A DNA stretch of 44,918 nucleotides. Source: Candidatus Zhuqueibacterota bacterium. Lineage in GTDB: Bacteria; Zhuqueibacterota; Zhuqueibacteria; Thermofontimicrobiales; Thiofontviventaceae. The stretch is from contig JAFGDW010000091.1 of NCBI GenBank assembly GCA_016931935.1, positions 1 through 44,918 on the forward strand, written 5' to 3'. The translations under genes and the position numbers were made by a program. This document shows positions 19,156 to 29,154 of the stretch, piece by piece. The notes beneath the pieces were generated by a model. It had not been told where the DNA came from. It saw nothing but the letters and a program-made list of their open reading frames with translations, and did no database searches. Numbering within the stretch: the stretch's first letter is position 1; each line of letters begins with the position of its first letter.

Positions 19156-21279
19156 CTACTGCACCGGAGCTGGTTTGGTTTCGGGTTCTGATTCTGCCTC
19201 AGTCGACTTCTTATCCATTTCTAAAGCGCTCAGTAGCGTTGGGATTTGGTCGGCGCCGGTGGGGACCTCAATACTCGATCCCTGGAAATCTTTGCCGATT
19301 GGTTGATAACGACCTCCCAAATTCTCCGACAGGAAAATTTCAGTAACAGCGTTAAATGCTGTCCGGTTTTCCGGGCGGGCAAAACCATGGCCTTCATCCG
19401 GGAACAGCACATAGGTTACCGGGATACTTTTCTCTTCCATCGCTTTCACAATTTGATCGGCTTCGGCTTGTTTTACGCGAGGATCGTTCGCGCCCTGACC
19501 GATCAATAATGGTTTCTTGATGTTATCAACAAATGTGAGCGGAGAACGAGATTTTAAAAATTCGCGGCCTGATTCGGTGCGATAATCCCCGACCCGGGTA
19601 GTAAATATTTGTATCTGGGGTGCCCAATAAGGCGGAATTGTTTCCAACAATGTTTGAATATTGGAAGGCCCAACAATGTCCACACCACAGGCAAATATAT
19701 CAGGCGTAAATGTCAATCCGACCAACGTGGCATAACCACCGTAGCTTCCACCCATGATGGCAATTTTCGAGCTATCCGCAATCCCTTCGGCAATCGACCA
19801 ATTAACCGCGTCGATCAGGTCGTTATGCATCTTACCTGCCCATTCAAGATTTCCGGCATTAATAAAATTCTTACCGAAACCGGTTGATCCACGGTAGTTA
19901 ACACTGAGTACAGCATAGCCACGATTGGCAAGCCACTGGTGATACGGATCGTAACCCCAGCTATCGCGCGCCCAGGGACCGCCATGAACGAACAAGACCA
20001 TTGGAATCGGAGCATTGGGCTTCCCGTTATTATCTTTATCCGTCCAATAGGGGAGCGTTAAATAGCTGATCAAATCCAAACTGTCGCGTGATTGAATTAC
20101 AAACGGATGCATATGTGAAAGTGTGACCCGCTCCAAATTGCGGCGATTGGTAAACAGGAAAGTCGCATGCTTATTATCACGATCGTACAAATAATAACGC
20201 ACCGGACCGTTATCAACAATTGATGCAATCGTCCATATTTTATCATCCAGCGAACGGCTGGTAACCTGAATATCCCCCTTAGTCATATCGTTGAGATAAT
20301 CCATGTCAGGTTGAATGGATTTATCCAGCACTTTCCATTCTGTTCGAATATAGTCACTGGCAGCTGCTTCAATCGTTCTTTCAGTCGGATGAATCATAAT
20401 ATCGCTCAGATCGGCTTTTTCATTTTCATAAATAACTTGTTTTTCACCGGTCTGTAAATTTGTTGCTGTCAACGCTGCCGAGTTACGGCCACGACTATCG
20501 ATCATATACAAAATTTGACCGGTTTTATCGAACGTAATCGGCTGGGTCGTCAACATATCTTCCATCGGGATGCGGTCAAATAGTGTCCAGCCGCCTTGCG
20601 GATTCGGTGTGTACATATCTGCGCCACCATCGGCTCGCATCTGCATGGCATAACGTATGTTATAATCATCATCAGTTTGGAATGCCATGAACTCATCATT
20701 TTGCAGAATCATTTTCATGTCGCAGGTGAGAATGTTCAACCGATAAATATCAAAATATTGGGGATTACGATTGTTCAGTCCAACCAAAATTTCATTTGTG
20801 AATTTGTAGCTGACTTCCTGAATGGTTGCGCGGGGACGTAGTTGCTTGCCATTGGGCATAGTCATTGGCTTGCCATCCGGACCGATTATTTCTTCGAACG
20901 GGGTTAGATTTTTGTCTTCTTTGGTATCGACATTCACGGCATGGATCTGCCAATTTTCGTCACCGCCAAGATCCTGCAGGTATATGATGTGTTGGTTTGT
21001 ATAGGACCAAAAGTAAATTCGGATTCCCCGTAACGTATCATGGGTAACCGCGACTGCTTCAGTTGGTTTATCAACAGGTGCAACCCAGACGTTCAAGACA
21101 CCGTCCAGCGGCGCCAGATAGCTGATTTTAGCGGCATCCGGACTAATTCTCAATGCTGCTTTATCGGGATTGCCGAACAGAATTTCCCTGGGAATTAGTT
21201 TTTGTTTTCCCGGAGCACAGCTTAATATCAATGCCATCACGATCACGAGTAAGATGGCGCTTCCATGTAATCGATTCAT
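19156..21279 (-). CDS. S9 family prolyl oligopeptidase-like lipoprotein
   Basis: A 707-residue serine peptidase of the prolyl oligopeptidase / acylaminoacyl peptidase family, expected to cleave short peptides in the periplasm. A lipoprotein signal (lipobox ILSC, MALILSCAPGK) precedes a beta-propeller (about 35-400: KISYLAPLDGVLNVWV, IYFWSYTNQHIIYLQD). The C-terminal alpha/beta hydrolase domain has MVLFVHGGPWARDSWGY, the nucleophile motif GGSYGGY (Ser 512), the acid in GANDPRVKQ (Asp 599) and the His in DEGHGFARPENR (His 631). The triad is therefore complete. ATG 21279 is preceded by AGGAGG. A low-complexity Glu/Pro/Thr tail ends the protein. It is a single-gene transcription unit with its own terminator. 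Confidence 0.93.
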   Translation of the reverse strand: MNRLHGSAILLVIVMALILSCAPGKQKLIPREILFGNPDKAALRISPDAAKISYLAPLDGVLNVWVAPVDKPTEAVAVTHDTLRGIRIYFWSYTNQHIIYLQDLGGDENWQIHAVNVDTKEDKNLTPFEEIIGPDGKPMTMPNGKQLRPRATIQEVSYKFTNEILVGLNNRNPQYFDIYRLNILTCDMKMILQNDEFMAFQTDDDYNIRYAMQMRADGGADMYTPNPQGGWTLFDRIPMEDMLTTQPITFDKTGQILYMIDSRGRNSAALTATNLQTGEKQVIYENEKADLSDIMIHPTERTIEAAASDYIRTEWKVLDKSIQPDMDYLNDMTKGDIQVTSRSLDDKIWTIASIVDNGPVRYYLYDRDNKHATFLFTNRRNLERVTLSHMHPFVIQSRDSLDLISYLTLPYWTDKDNNGKPNAPIPMVLFVHGGPWARDSWGYDPYHQWLANRGYAVLSVNYRGSTGFGKNFINAGNLEWAGKMHNDLIDAVNWSIAEGIADSSKIAIMGGSYGGYATLVGLTFTPDIFACGVDIVGPSNIQTLLETIPPYWAPQIQIFTTRVGDYRTESGREFLKSRSPLTFVDNIKKPLLIGQGANDPRVKQAEADQIVKAMEEKSIPVTYVLFPDEGHGFARPENRTAFNAVTEIFLSENLGGRYQPIGKDFQGSSIEVPTGADQIPTLLSALEMDKKSTEAESEPETKPAPVQ

Positions 21280-21620
21280 GCTTTCCTCCTGATTATAGTT
21301 GGTAAATGTGAGACTGATGATTGATGTTAAATGTTTTAGTTCGGTTAAAAAAAATTGCTGTTAGCAAATATGCAGTCTTATAAATTTCTACGAAAGTTCA
21401 ACGATATAAATGCAAGTTCGTTTAACAAACTGTGTATTCACAACGTATGAAAATTGTTGAAAAATGCCTTGCAAAAAACCATTGCTATTCTAATAAAATG
21501 AAACGACAAAGTCAAGTCAAAAAAATTAAAAGAGCTTAGATCAAATTATTTATAACCGTTCACTTATGTTTGACGTTAATTAGATCATGTGTAAACTATA
21601 AAACCGGAACATCAGCAATC

Positions 21621-22187
21621 GTGAGTGGGAGACACGGTGACAAGGAGATGGGGAGAATATAGAATTAGCGTTTTTTCCATGTCACCTTGTCTCACATTCT
21701 CCTTGTCTTCTATAAAAAACAACTAATAAAAGTCCCTGTAATCGGTTACAATTATTTGGAAATATTTAAGTCTGAGAGATTACATAATTTGTTTGCAATA
21801 TGTAATCACGGATTGGAAGTCAATTTAGTACCTAAACTTTTGCAAAAATGCTAAAATTCTATTCATATACTGAAAATTAATTTAGGGTTTTTTTCCCTTT
21901 CATTGAAAGTTTTAAAAAAAAATATTGAACCACTACATGGTTCCTTAGTCTTTGCGATTTGTGGACTACAATAGTGAATCCGCTCCGCGGATTTCTGTAC
22001 GATTCGCTGTAGGAGAAGAATTATTGTAGAAAATAGTTAAACTAAACGCTCGATCCCTGTATGGGATCAATGTGATACATTTTGAATATTGTACATTTTT
22101 TGAAATTAAAATAAATTTTCAAAAAGTTTAGTTAAAATATTTTTCACCGTATGTCAATGTCTTCCTGTCACCGTGTCTCCCACTCAC
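21621..22187. repeat. Noncoding segment bounded by 22-bp inverted repeats
   Basis: A 22-bp sequence at 21621-21642 (begins GTGAGTGGGAGACACGG) recurs as its exact reverse complement at 22166-22187, about 520 bp away. A further degenerate copy in inverted orientation lies at about 21680-21712, able to pair with the left end. The interior is AT-rich, has no credible reading frame, and includes the hairpin AATCCGC-TCC-GCGGATT near 21976-21992. It may be a MITE-like element, an IS remnant or a mosaic of palindromic repeats. The rest of the 21280-22380 gap shows no gene. Confidence 0.7.
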
Positions 22188-22285
22188 TATTTCTCTCTCG
22201 TTCGTAATAGGGATGATCTTAAGTATCATGAAGGGATACAATGCATTTAAGTACTGTGTAACACCAATTCACGCGGTTTTTATTC

Positions 22286-22314
22286 TTGACAATGAAATAT
22301 TTATATTGTATATT
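22286..22314 (+). promoter_or_regulatory. Sigma-70-type promoter upstream of SpoIID gene
   Basis: TTGACA at 22286-22291, a 17-base spacer, and TATATT at 22309-22314 form a near-consensus promoter about 60 bp before the SpoIID-domain gene. It could drive the following prfB/alr genes as well, since no terminator is seen between them. Confidence 0.7.
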
Positions 22315-22380
22315 GATGTAATTTAACAATATCTGAGGGGTTGAGCAAGCATCATAGCATTTACAAGCAAGAGGTGGGTA

Positions 22381-23955
22381 ATGAATGAAGAATCCGTCCG
22401 TTCGGACGATGTGACACATGGAGAAATTCCATCCCTCAGAATTGGATTTACAACAGAACGAAAAACAATTGAACTTGCCATCAACGGTTATTTTTCGTTG
22501 TTCGATCATGCCGGGATAGCGCTGGCAAAAAATGTACATGCCACGACGACCTGGCATTTGCATGTTGAGCATTTGCAGCCGGCAGATTACTTCTATAACA
22601 TCCTTTTCGGCAAATTTGATACATACGAAGCAGCCGACGAGCTTTGCTATCAATTGCTGGAGAAGGGTGTAGGCGCTCAGATAAAATCCGTTGGCGGTGA
22701 ATGGCCGGGTGATCACCCGGTGTTAAAGTCTAGCTGTGAATATTGGGTTGTTGTTGATCAGTTCCTTGATATGGAAACCGCGCAGGAATTCGCACGCACA
22801 AACGCGCGGGAATGGCCTTCCGAAATTTTTCGTGAGAAGCGGAAAGAACCTACCGTTCGCTTGCATATAATGGATAGTGAGATGGAACTTGTTTGCGAAG
22901 CTGAAAACGGTATCCATTTTGTACCGAAATCCCCGGAGACAACCATCTCCATGAAAAATTTTCAACTTGCAGATGCACAATCAGATTTATTACCAACACT
23001 GGTATTTACCAATCGTCTTGAATTCCGCAGTACAAATGCCGGTCATCTCTGTGTTGTCATGGAAAAGGATACTGAGCAAGTGCTGTATGCCATGCTATTT
23101 TCCATGACGTTTAAGCAAGCCCGCCCCGATTTTTTACAGGCATTAGCTATTACATTACGCAGCCATTTGGCAGCCGGCTTAAATTGTGTACGATCCGGTG
23201 AAGTTTTTGATTGGTCGATGAATCAGTATGTGGCGGCGTTTCTTGGCGACAAACCGGTAAATGAACTCTGTTCTGCCGCACTGGATAAAACCAGGGGACT
23301 GGTTCTGGCCCATTCCGATCAACTTGTTAAGGCTGAATTTACTGAAGCATGTGGTGGCCATACCGAAAGCATGACAGATTCCCTGCAGTCGGAATTATTT
23401 ACACGTATCGATGCGGAAAATGGCGAATACCGAGACAACTTCGGTGCGCTTTACCGACAGGATGCGATACAGGACTGGATTTCAGCGCAGCCGAATGTGT
23501 TGTGCAATCCGTATAAATTTAACGGATTGAACCCGTGGGGTGCCCGCTTCCGTTGGGCAGTAGAATATGACCGAACTTCGCTGGAAGCCAGACTCAACGA
23601 ATATGCAAACCAGGATATCGGCGAACTGTTCGATATTCTGCCCGTCAAACGCAGTGGTTCCGGTCGTATTCTGGAACTGGAAGTGCTGGCGAGTTATTCT
23701 AATTTATATCTTCGCGGAGACGATGAGATTCGGCAGGCGTTGGGATTTACGTCGGTTCACAGCACCTGTTTTTTTATTGAACGCGAATTTGATGCGGATT
23801 TTATCCCGGCGACGTTTTTGCTTCGCGGCGCAGGTGCAGGTCATGGCAAGGGACTGTGTTTGGCCGGTGCGGTTGAATTATCCAATCAGGAACGCGATTA
23901 TGTCGCCATTTTGAAGCATTATTTTGCAAACAGTGAGTTAATTAAAATATATTAG
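22381..23955 (+). CDS. SpoIID/LytB-domain protein
   Basis: A 524-residue protein with a SpoIID/LytB domain. Family members bind or cleave peptidoglycan glycan strands (SpoIID is a lytic transglycosylase of sporulation; LytB-like proteins occur in many non-sporulating bacteria). The domain is at about 225-520: QALAITLRSHLAAG corresponds to the conserved KAQAVAARTYA helix, CGGHTES to the conserved CGG-T motif, and GAGAGHGKGLCLAGA to the GxGHGxGxSQxGA motif. At the position of the catalytic Glu of the usual PSEMP motif the sequence reads FSMTF (Met 242). Residues 1-200 include an SPOR-like stretch (YNILFGKFDTYEAADELCYQLLEKG). No signal peptide is seen. The start ATG 22381 has GAGGTG five bases upstream. 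It ends 39 bp before prfB. Confidence 0.82.
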   Translation: MNEESVRSDDVTHGEIPSLRIGFTTERKTIELAINGYFSLFDHAGIALAKNVHATTTWHLHVEHLQPADYFYNILFGKFDTYEAADELCYQLLEKGVGAQIKSVGGEWPGDHPVLKSSCEYWVVVDQFLDMETAQEFARTNAREWPSEIFREKRKEPTVRLHIMDSEMELVCEAENGIHFVPKSPETTISMKNFQLADAQSDLLPTLVFTNRLEFRSTNAGHLCVVMEKDTEQVLYAMLFSMTFKQARPDFLQALAITLRSHLAAGLNCVRSGEVFDWSMNQYVAAFLGDKPVNELCSAALDKTRGLVLAHSDQLVKAEFTEACGGHTESMTDSLQSELFTRIDAENGEYRDNFGALYRQDAIQDWISAQPNVLCNPYKFNGLNPWGARFRWAVEYDRTSLEARLNEYANQDIGELFDILPVKRSGSGRILELEVLASYSNLYLRGDDEIRQALGFTSVHSTCFFIEREFDADFIPATFLLRGAGAGHGKGLCLAGAVELSNQERDYVAILKHYFANSELIKIY

Positions 23956-23994
23956 CAATTTTTTGAATACGTTGCGGATTGAAGAGGATTATTT

Positions 23995-25090
23995 ATGTTT
24001 GAAGAGATTAGTGATCAACTAAAAGATTTACGAAATCGAATTCAGGAACTTCGAGGTTATCTTTGAAATCGATACCAAACAAGCAACGATGCAAAAGCTC
24101 GAAGCAGTAACTGTTGATGGCGGCTTTTGGGATGATCGTGAAAAAGCTCAGGATATAATGCAGCAAATCACAGCGTTGAAAGGTGTGGTCGATTCCTGGC
24201 AGAGCGTAGCCAAGCGTTTGAATGATCTCGATGAATTGGCGCAGCTTGCCAATGATGAGAATGATGAACAAACCCTGCAGGAGATACTGAAAGACTGCGA
24301 AGAACTGGAGCGTTCCGTCCGCGACCTGGAATTTCAAAAGATGCTTGGGCGGAAAGAAGATCGGTTTAATGCTATCCTGACCATTCATCCCGGCGCCGGC
24401 GGCACCGAATCGCAGGACTGGGCGCAAATGTTAATGCGCATGTACCTGCGCTGGATCGAACGGCGTGGCTTTCAGGCAAACATTATGGATCAGCTTGCTG
24501 GCGACGAAGCCGGGATAAAAAGTGTAATCATCGAGGTCGTAGGTGAATATGCCTATGGTTACCTTCAGGCAGAAGTCGGGGTGCACCGGTTGGTGCGTAT
24601 ATCACCGTTCGATTCCAACAGTCGAAGGCATACATCATTTGCATCGGTGTTTGTCTATCCCGAAGTTGATAATGATATAGAAATAACCGTCAATCAATCC
24701 GATTTAAAAGTCGATACCTATCGTGCTAGTGGCGCTGGCGGACAACACGTCAACAAAACCAGCTCCGCCGTTCGGATAACGCATATTCCGACTGGAATTG
24801 TCGTACAATGCCAGAGTGAGCGTTCGCAACATATGAATCGTGCCAATGCCATGAAAATACTCACCGGTCGCCTGTATCAGAAAAAAATGGAAGAAGAACA
24901 GGCAAAGCTGGATGAAATCGAAAAAAGCAAAAAAGACATCGCCTGGGGAAGCCAAATCCGGTCGTATATTTTTCATCCGTATAACATGGTGAAAGATCAC
25001 CGGACCAAGACAGAAACTTCGAACGTTCAAAATGTAATGGATGGTGATTTGGATGAATTCATCGCCAGCTATTTGATGACGATGAAGTAG
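23995..25090 (+). CDS. prfB: Peptide chain release factor 2 (programmed +1 frameshift)
   Basis: Release factor 2, about 364 residues, which ends translation at UGA and UAA codons. It is split in the DNA: a 23-codon first frame (23995-24063, starting MFEEISDQLKDL and ending LRGYL) meets a UGA at 24064-24066, and the rest continues in the +1 frame from GAA at 24065. With the shift, the length and N-terminus match Escherichia coli RF2 (365 residues, also LRGYL before its shift site). Domain features are the stop-codon recognition motif SPF (about 203-205) and the catalytic GGQ (about 248-250) in YRASGAGGQHVNKTSSAVR. The residue four before the GGQ is Ala, the usual form; E. coli K-12 has Thr. 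alr begins nine bases after the stop, so the two are likely co-transcribed. Confidence 0.96.
24050..24067 (+). promoter_or_regulatory. prfB: Programmed +1 frameshift site of prfB
   Basis: The sequence CGAGGTTATCTTTGAAA contains an internal Shine-Dalgarno-like GAGG, then TAT CTT and the in-frame stop TGA. It follows the same arrangement as the classical AGGGGGTATCTTTGAC site. When RF2 is scarce, the tRNA on CTT slips to TTT and translation continues at GAA, giving autoregulation. Confidence 0.95.
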
Positions 25091-25099
25091 GGGGAACGT

Positions 25100-26209
25100 T
25101 TGCGACCGACAGTTGTTGAAATTGATCTGGGCGCGATTGCCGAGAATATTCGCACCATCCGGCACAAAGTCGCTCCTTCCGAGATAATGGCCGTGGTAAA
25201 AGCCAACGGATACGGGCACGGCGCAGATGAAATTGCGCGGACCGCAATTGAAAATGGCGCCACCTGGCTGGCAGTGGCGCTGGTGGAAGAGGGGATTGAG
25301 CTTCGCAAACATGGTTTTACGGAACCGATTCTGGTATTTGCCGGCGAATTGGAAACGCAGCTTGAAGCTGCACTGCAGCACAATTTACAAATAAGTGTTA
25401 CATATCCGGAAATAATTTCACCGCTTTTGGAAACTGCACGACGTCTTCACAAGACGGCGAACGTCCATGTAAAAGTGGATACTGGCATGGGACGCGTGGG
25501 AATTGCATGGAATGAAGCCGCGGATATCATTCAACAGCTTCTATCACATCAAAACATAAAAGTTCAGGGCCTCTATACGCATTTTGCCACGTCGGATGAA
25601 CGGGATAAGACATATGCGATGCAACAACTGAATTTCTTTCGCCGCGTAATTGCTGAGGTGGAGCAACGCGGAATTCGAATCCCGGTTATTCATGCGGCGA
25701 ATAGTGGTGCGATACTGGACATGCCCGAAACATATTTTAATTTGGTCCGTCCCGGCATCATGATGTATGGGTACTATCCGTCGAATGAAACATCGGAGAG
25801 TGTAGCAATTCGACCGGCGATGACGTTTAAAACGCATGTAATTCAGGTGAAAAAGGTCCCTGCCGGGACGAGCATTAGTTATGGCAGAAAATTCATCACG
25901 AAACAGGAAACATATATTGCAACGTTACCGGTCGGCTATGCTGATGGGTACAATCGGCTGTTAACCAATCGTTCATATGTGCTCATCCAAGGCCGACGCT
26001 ATCCTGTTGTTGGCCGGGTATGCATGGATTTAATTATGTGCGATCTTGGATTGGAATCCGATATTCGTGTGGGCGATGAAGTGATATTATTTGGTTCACA
26101 GATAAGTGAAGAAATAAAGGTCGAAGAGTGGTGCGAACTGCTGGATACAATTCCGTATGAAGTGTGTTGTTGTGTATCCGCACGCGTACCGCGGGTGTTT
26201 AAGCAATAG
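25100..26209 (+). CDS. alr: Alanine racemase
   Basis: PLP-dependent racemase of 369 residues that makes D-alanine for peptidoglycan. The N-terminal TIM barrel holds the PLP lysine in AVVKANGYGHG (Lys 34). The second catalytic base is the Tyr in SISYGRKF (Tyr 261) of the C-terminal beta domain. VKVDTGMGRVGI, VRPGIMMYG, TLPVGYADGYNR and GRVCMDLIM are standard family motifs. The start is a TTG at 25100, preceded by GGGGG at 25090-25094; no closer ATG or GTG fits the conserved N-terminus. It lies nine bases after prfB. Confidence 0.96.
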   Translation: MRPTVVEIDLGAIAENIRTIRHKVAPSEIMAVVKANGYGHGADEIARTAIENGATWLAVALVEEGIELRKHGFTEPILVFAGELETQLEAALQHNLQISVTYPEIISPLLETARRLHKTANVHVKVDTGMGRVGIAWNEAADIIQQLLSHQNIKVQGLYTHFATSDERDKTYAMQQLNFFRRVIAEVEQRGIRIPVIHAANSGAILDMPETYFNLVRPGIMMYGYYPSNETSESVAIRPAMTFKTHVIQVKKVPAGTSISYGRKFITKQETYIATLPVGYADGYNRLLTNRSYVLIQGRRYPVVGRVCMDLIMCDLGLESDIRVGDEVILFGSQISEEIKVEEWCELLDTIPYEVCCCVSARVPRVFKQ

Positions 26210-26271
26210 GTTTGTACTCGCTCTCATTCATGAAATGGAAATAAAACGTGATTATTAATCGATCGTTTCGA

Positions 26272-26339
26272 GGTGATCGGTAATCAGTTATCAGTAATCG
26301 GAAATTTCACCAATTACCGCTAACTGATCACCGATTACC
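26272..26339. repeat. Long hairpin of the TAATCAGTTATCAG type
   Basis: Two 30-base arms (26272-26301 and 26310-26339) are complementary at about 25 positions around an 8-base loop. The arms are themselves built of GGTAATCAGTTATCAG-like units. It lies between alr and lysS and could act as a terminator or an RNA-stability element. Similar units occur near 10127-10150. Confidence 0.65.
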
Positions 26340-26412
26340 TGCGTGTGGATGGACTATGTTTTAATCCAGGTGATAAGTTCAAGAACTAATATCAACTCTA
26401 AAGGAGATAGAC

Positions 26413-27903
26413 GTGGAAGATGTAAATGCACTGATGAAAGTCAGGTTGGAAAAATTAGATAAATTAAGCGAACTAGATGTGAATCCGTTTGCCTATAAAT
26501 TTGATCGTACACATTTTGCAGCGGATGTGGTTAATAATTTTGAATCGATGCAAGGCAAGCAAGTTGCGATTGCGGGCCGTTTATATACAAAACGCCTCCA
26601 GGGCAAAGCCGGATTTGCTCATTTGACGGACAGTACGGGAAAGATTCAGTTTTATGCCCGGCTTGATCAGATGGATGAAAAAGATTTTAATGTTTACAAA
26701 TTGATCGATATCGGTGATATTATCGGTATCGTCGGAGAAGTGTTTAAAACACGCACCGAAGAAATTACCGTGCTGGTGAAGAAGCTGGAATTGCTCGCTA
26801 AAAATCTGCGGCCATTACCGGTCGTAAAAGAAATCGTCGATGAAGCCGGTGAAGTCAAACGGTTCGACGAGTTCGCTGATAAAGAAATGCGCTATCGCCA
26901 GCGCTACGTCGATTTGATCGTGAACCCCGAAGTTCGTGAGTTGTTCATCAAACGCACACGCATTGTTCAGGGCTTACGTGATTATCTCAACAGTAAAGGT
27001 TATCTGGAAGTGGAAACACCGATTCTACAGCCGATTTATGGTGGTGCAGCCGCCCGGCCGTTCGTCACTCATCACAATGCGCTTGATATGGAACTGTACC
27101 TGCGCATTGCTGACGAACTTTACCTGAAACGTTTGATCGTCGGTGGATTTGACGGTGTGTACGAATTCGGCAAGGATTTCCGGAATGAAGGCATCGACCG
27201 CTTTCATAATCCTGAATTCACGATGCTTGAATTGTACATCGCCTATCACGACTATGTGTTCATGATGGAACTCGTGGAAGAATTAATCAGTACTACTGTC
27301 AAGAAAACATTTGGAAGTTATAAAATTACGTATCAGGGAAATGATATTGATTTTACGCCGCCCTGGTCACGGAAGCGCATGGCCGATCTGCTTAAAGAGC
27401 ACACCGGTCACGAACTGTTCGGAAAGAGTCGTGACGAATTGCAGACCATTGCCAAATCATTGCATGTGGAAGTCGACAAAGGTTTTAGCGCCGGCAAAAT
27501 TATCGATGAAATTTTCAGCGAGAAAGTCGAACCGTTATTAATTCAGCCAACATTTGTTACAGATTATCCGATTGAACTGTCGCCGCTGGCCAAGAAACAT
27601 CGATCCGAAGCCGGTATCGTGGAACGATTTGAGGGTTTTATGGCTGGCAAGGAATTTTGCAATGCGTTTTCCGAATTGAACGATCCGATCGATCAACGGC
27701 AACGATTTGAGCAACAGGTTGAAAATAAAAAACAGGGCGACGATGAAGCCCATGAAATGGATGACGATTATATCAGGGCGCTGGAATACGGCATGCCGCC
27801 AACTGCCGGCCTGGGCATCGGCATCGATCGATTAGTAATGATTCTAACAGATGCGCCGTCCATCCGCGACGTGATCTTTTTCCCGCACATGAGGCCAGAA
27901 TAA
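26413..27903 (+). CDS. lysS: Lysyl-tRNA synthetase, class II
   Basis: Class II lysyl-tRNA synthetase of 496 residues, charging tRNA-Lys. An N-terminal OB-fold anticodon-binding domain (about 50-150, [21 protein letters not shown]) precedes the catalytic core. The core contains motif 1 ([19 protein letters not shown]), motif 2 ([22 protein letters not shown]) and motif 3 ([15 protein letters not shown]). The start is GTG 26413 with AAAGGAG just upstream; an internal Met follows at 26434. The stop TAA shares one base with the ATG of the lolC-type gene (TAATG), so the two are translationally coupled. Confidence 0.97.
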   Translation: MEDVNALMKVRLEKLDKLSELDVNPFAYKFDRTHFAADVVNNFESMQGKQVAIAGRLYTKRLQGKAGFAHLTDSTGKIQFYARLDQMDEKDFNVYKLIDIGDIIGIVGEVFKTRTEEITVLVKKLELLAKNLRPLPVVKEIVDEAGEVKRFDEFADKEMRYRQRYVDLIVNPEVRELFIKRTRIVQGLRDYLNSKGYLEVETPILQPIYGGAAARPFVTHHNALDMELYLRIADELYLKRLIVGGFDGVYEFGKDFRNEGIDRFHNPEFTMLELYIAYHDYVFMMELVEELISTTVKKTFGSYKITYQGNDIDFTPPWSRKRMADLLKEHTGHELFGKSRDELQTIAKSLHVEVDKGFSAGKIIDEIFSEKVEPLLIQPTFVTDYPIELSPLAKKHRSEAGIVERFEGFMAGKEFCNAFSELNDPIDQRQRFEQQVENKKQGDDEAHEMDDDYIRALEYGMPPTAGLGIGIDRLVMILTDAPSIRDVIFFPHMRPE

Positions 27904-29147
27904 TGCAATACGAAATGTTTGTGGCAAAGCGCTATTTTCGCTCAAAAAGCCGAACCGGAGTGATTTCTCTCATAAATTACTTTTCAATTGCTGGTGTGAC
28001 AATCGGCGTTGCGGCGCTAATTATCGTGCTGTCTGTCATGAATGGCTTCGAAAACGAAGTCCGTTCCCGCATTATTGGTTTTGATGCACATGTGCGGTTC
28101 CGCGGACTTTTGTACCGTCCGGTGGCGGGTATGGATTCCATCGCCACGCAGCTTAAAAAGATCGATCATGTAAAAGTGGTATCGCCGTACGTTTTCAATA
28201 AAGCCTTCATCAGTCATGGCAGCGCGCAGGATGGCATTCTCGTTAAAGGTGTTGATCAGGCCACCGTGGGGGAAGTAACGAACCTTGCAAAAAATATCAT
28301 TTACGGGCAACTTGATTTCAGCGCTCAGGCGGATGCCGAAGGAAATGAACTGCCTGGCATGGTGCTTGGGAAAAGCCTGGCATTGAAACTGGATATTGAT
28401 TTAAACGACAATGTGTTTGCGGCAAGTCTTGCAAATATAAAACCAACGTATGGACTCATGCCGACGCCCTATGTCGTACCGTTCCGGGTGACCGGATACT
28501 TCGAAACAGGATTGCACGATTATGACGATGTCTTTGCCCTTGTTTCTGTGGAAGCAGCACAAAAGTTGTTTAAAATGGGAAATGATATTACCGGCTTCGA
28601 AATTAAAGTCGACGATATAAACCACGCTGAGGCTGTTAAAAAAGAAATTGCCAACCACTGGGGTTATAAATACGTTGCAGAAACCTGGTTCGAACGGAAC
28701 AAAAATCTGTTTTCATGGATGGAAATGGAAAAGTGGGCGGCATTTATCGTGCTTTCATTGATCATCACCGTCGCTGCGTTTAATATCGTCAGTACACTCA
28801 TCATGATGGTAATGGATAAAAAGCGCGACATCGGTATTTTAAAATCCATGGGTGCGAGCGCGGATGGCATCATGAAAATATTTGTGTACCAGGGATTAAT
28901 TACCGGCCTGCTCGGCGGTGTATTAGGGTGTATCATTGGATATGCGCTCTGTTGGTCGCAATTATATTTCAAATGGTTTTCGCTGGATTCTGAAATTTAT
29001 TTCATCTCGGCGTTACCCATTCAAATGCGAACCATTGATTTTACGGCCATTTTAATTGCGACAATTATTATTAGCTGGGCCGCTACAATTTTCCCGGCAC
29101 GCAAAGCCGCGCAGTTTGATCCGGTAGAAGCAATACGATATGAGTAA
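27903..29147 (+). CDS. lolC: Lipoprotein-releasing ABC transporter permease (LolC/E family)
   Basis: Inner-membrane permease of 414 residues that releases lipoproteins from the membrane for transfer toward the outer membrane. The topology is typical: one N-terminal transmembrane helix (IAGVTIGVAALIIVLSVMNGFE), a large periplasmic domain (about 50-265), and three C-terminal helices of the FtsX type (AAFIVLSLIITVAAFNIVSTLIM, GLITGLLGGVLGCIIGYAL, ILIATIIISWAATIFPA). The conserved coupling motif DIGILKSMGAS is present. Only one permease is encoded here, so it may work as a homodimer or pair with one encoded elsewhere. It overlaps lysS by one base and is separated from lolD by a repeat element. 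Confidence 0.93.
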   Translation: MQYEMFVAKRYFRSKSRTGVISLINYFSIAGVTIGVAALIIVLSVMNGFENEVRSRIIGFDAHVRFRGLLYRPVAGMDSIATQLKKIDHVKVVSPYVFNKAFISHGSAQDGILVKGVDQATVGEVTNLAKNIIYGQLDFSAQADAEGNELPGMVLGKSLALKLDIDLNDNVFAASLANIKPTYGLMPTPYVVPFRVTGYFETGLHDYDDVFALVSVEAAQKLFKMGNDITGFEIKVDDINHAEAVKKEIANHWGYKYVAETWFERNKNLFSWMEMEKWAAFIVLSLIITVAAFNIVSTLIMMVMDKKRDIGILKSMGASADGIMKIFVYQGLITGLLGGVLGCIIGYALCWSQLYFKWFSLDSEIYFISALPIQMRTIDFTAILIATIIISWAATIFPARKAAQFDPVEAIRYE

Positions 29148-29154
29148 TATTAGA

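Noticed and set aside
24089..25090. RF2 annotated as a single 333-codon frame
   Set aside because: It would lose the N-terminus; the upstream 23-codon frame with the frameshift site explains the full-length protein.
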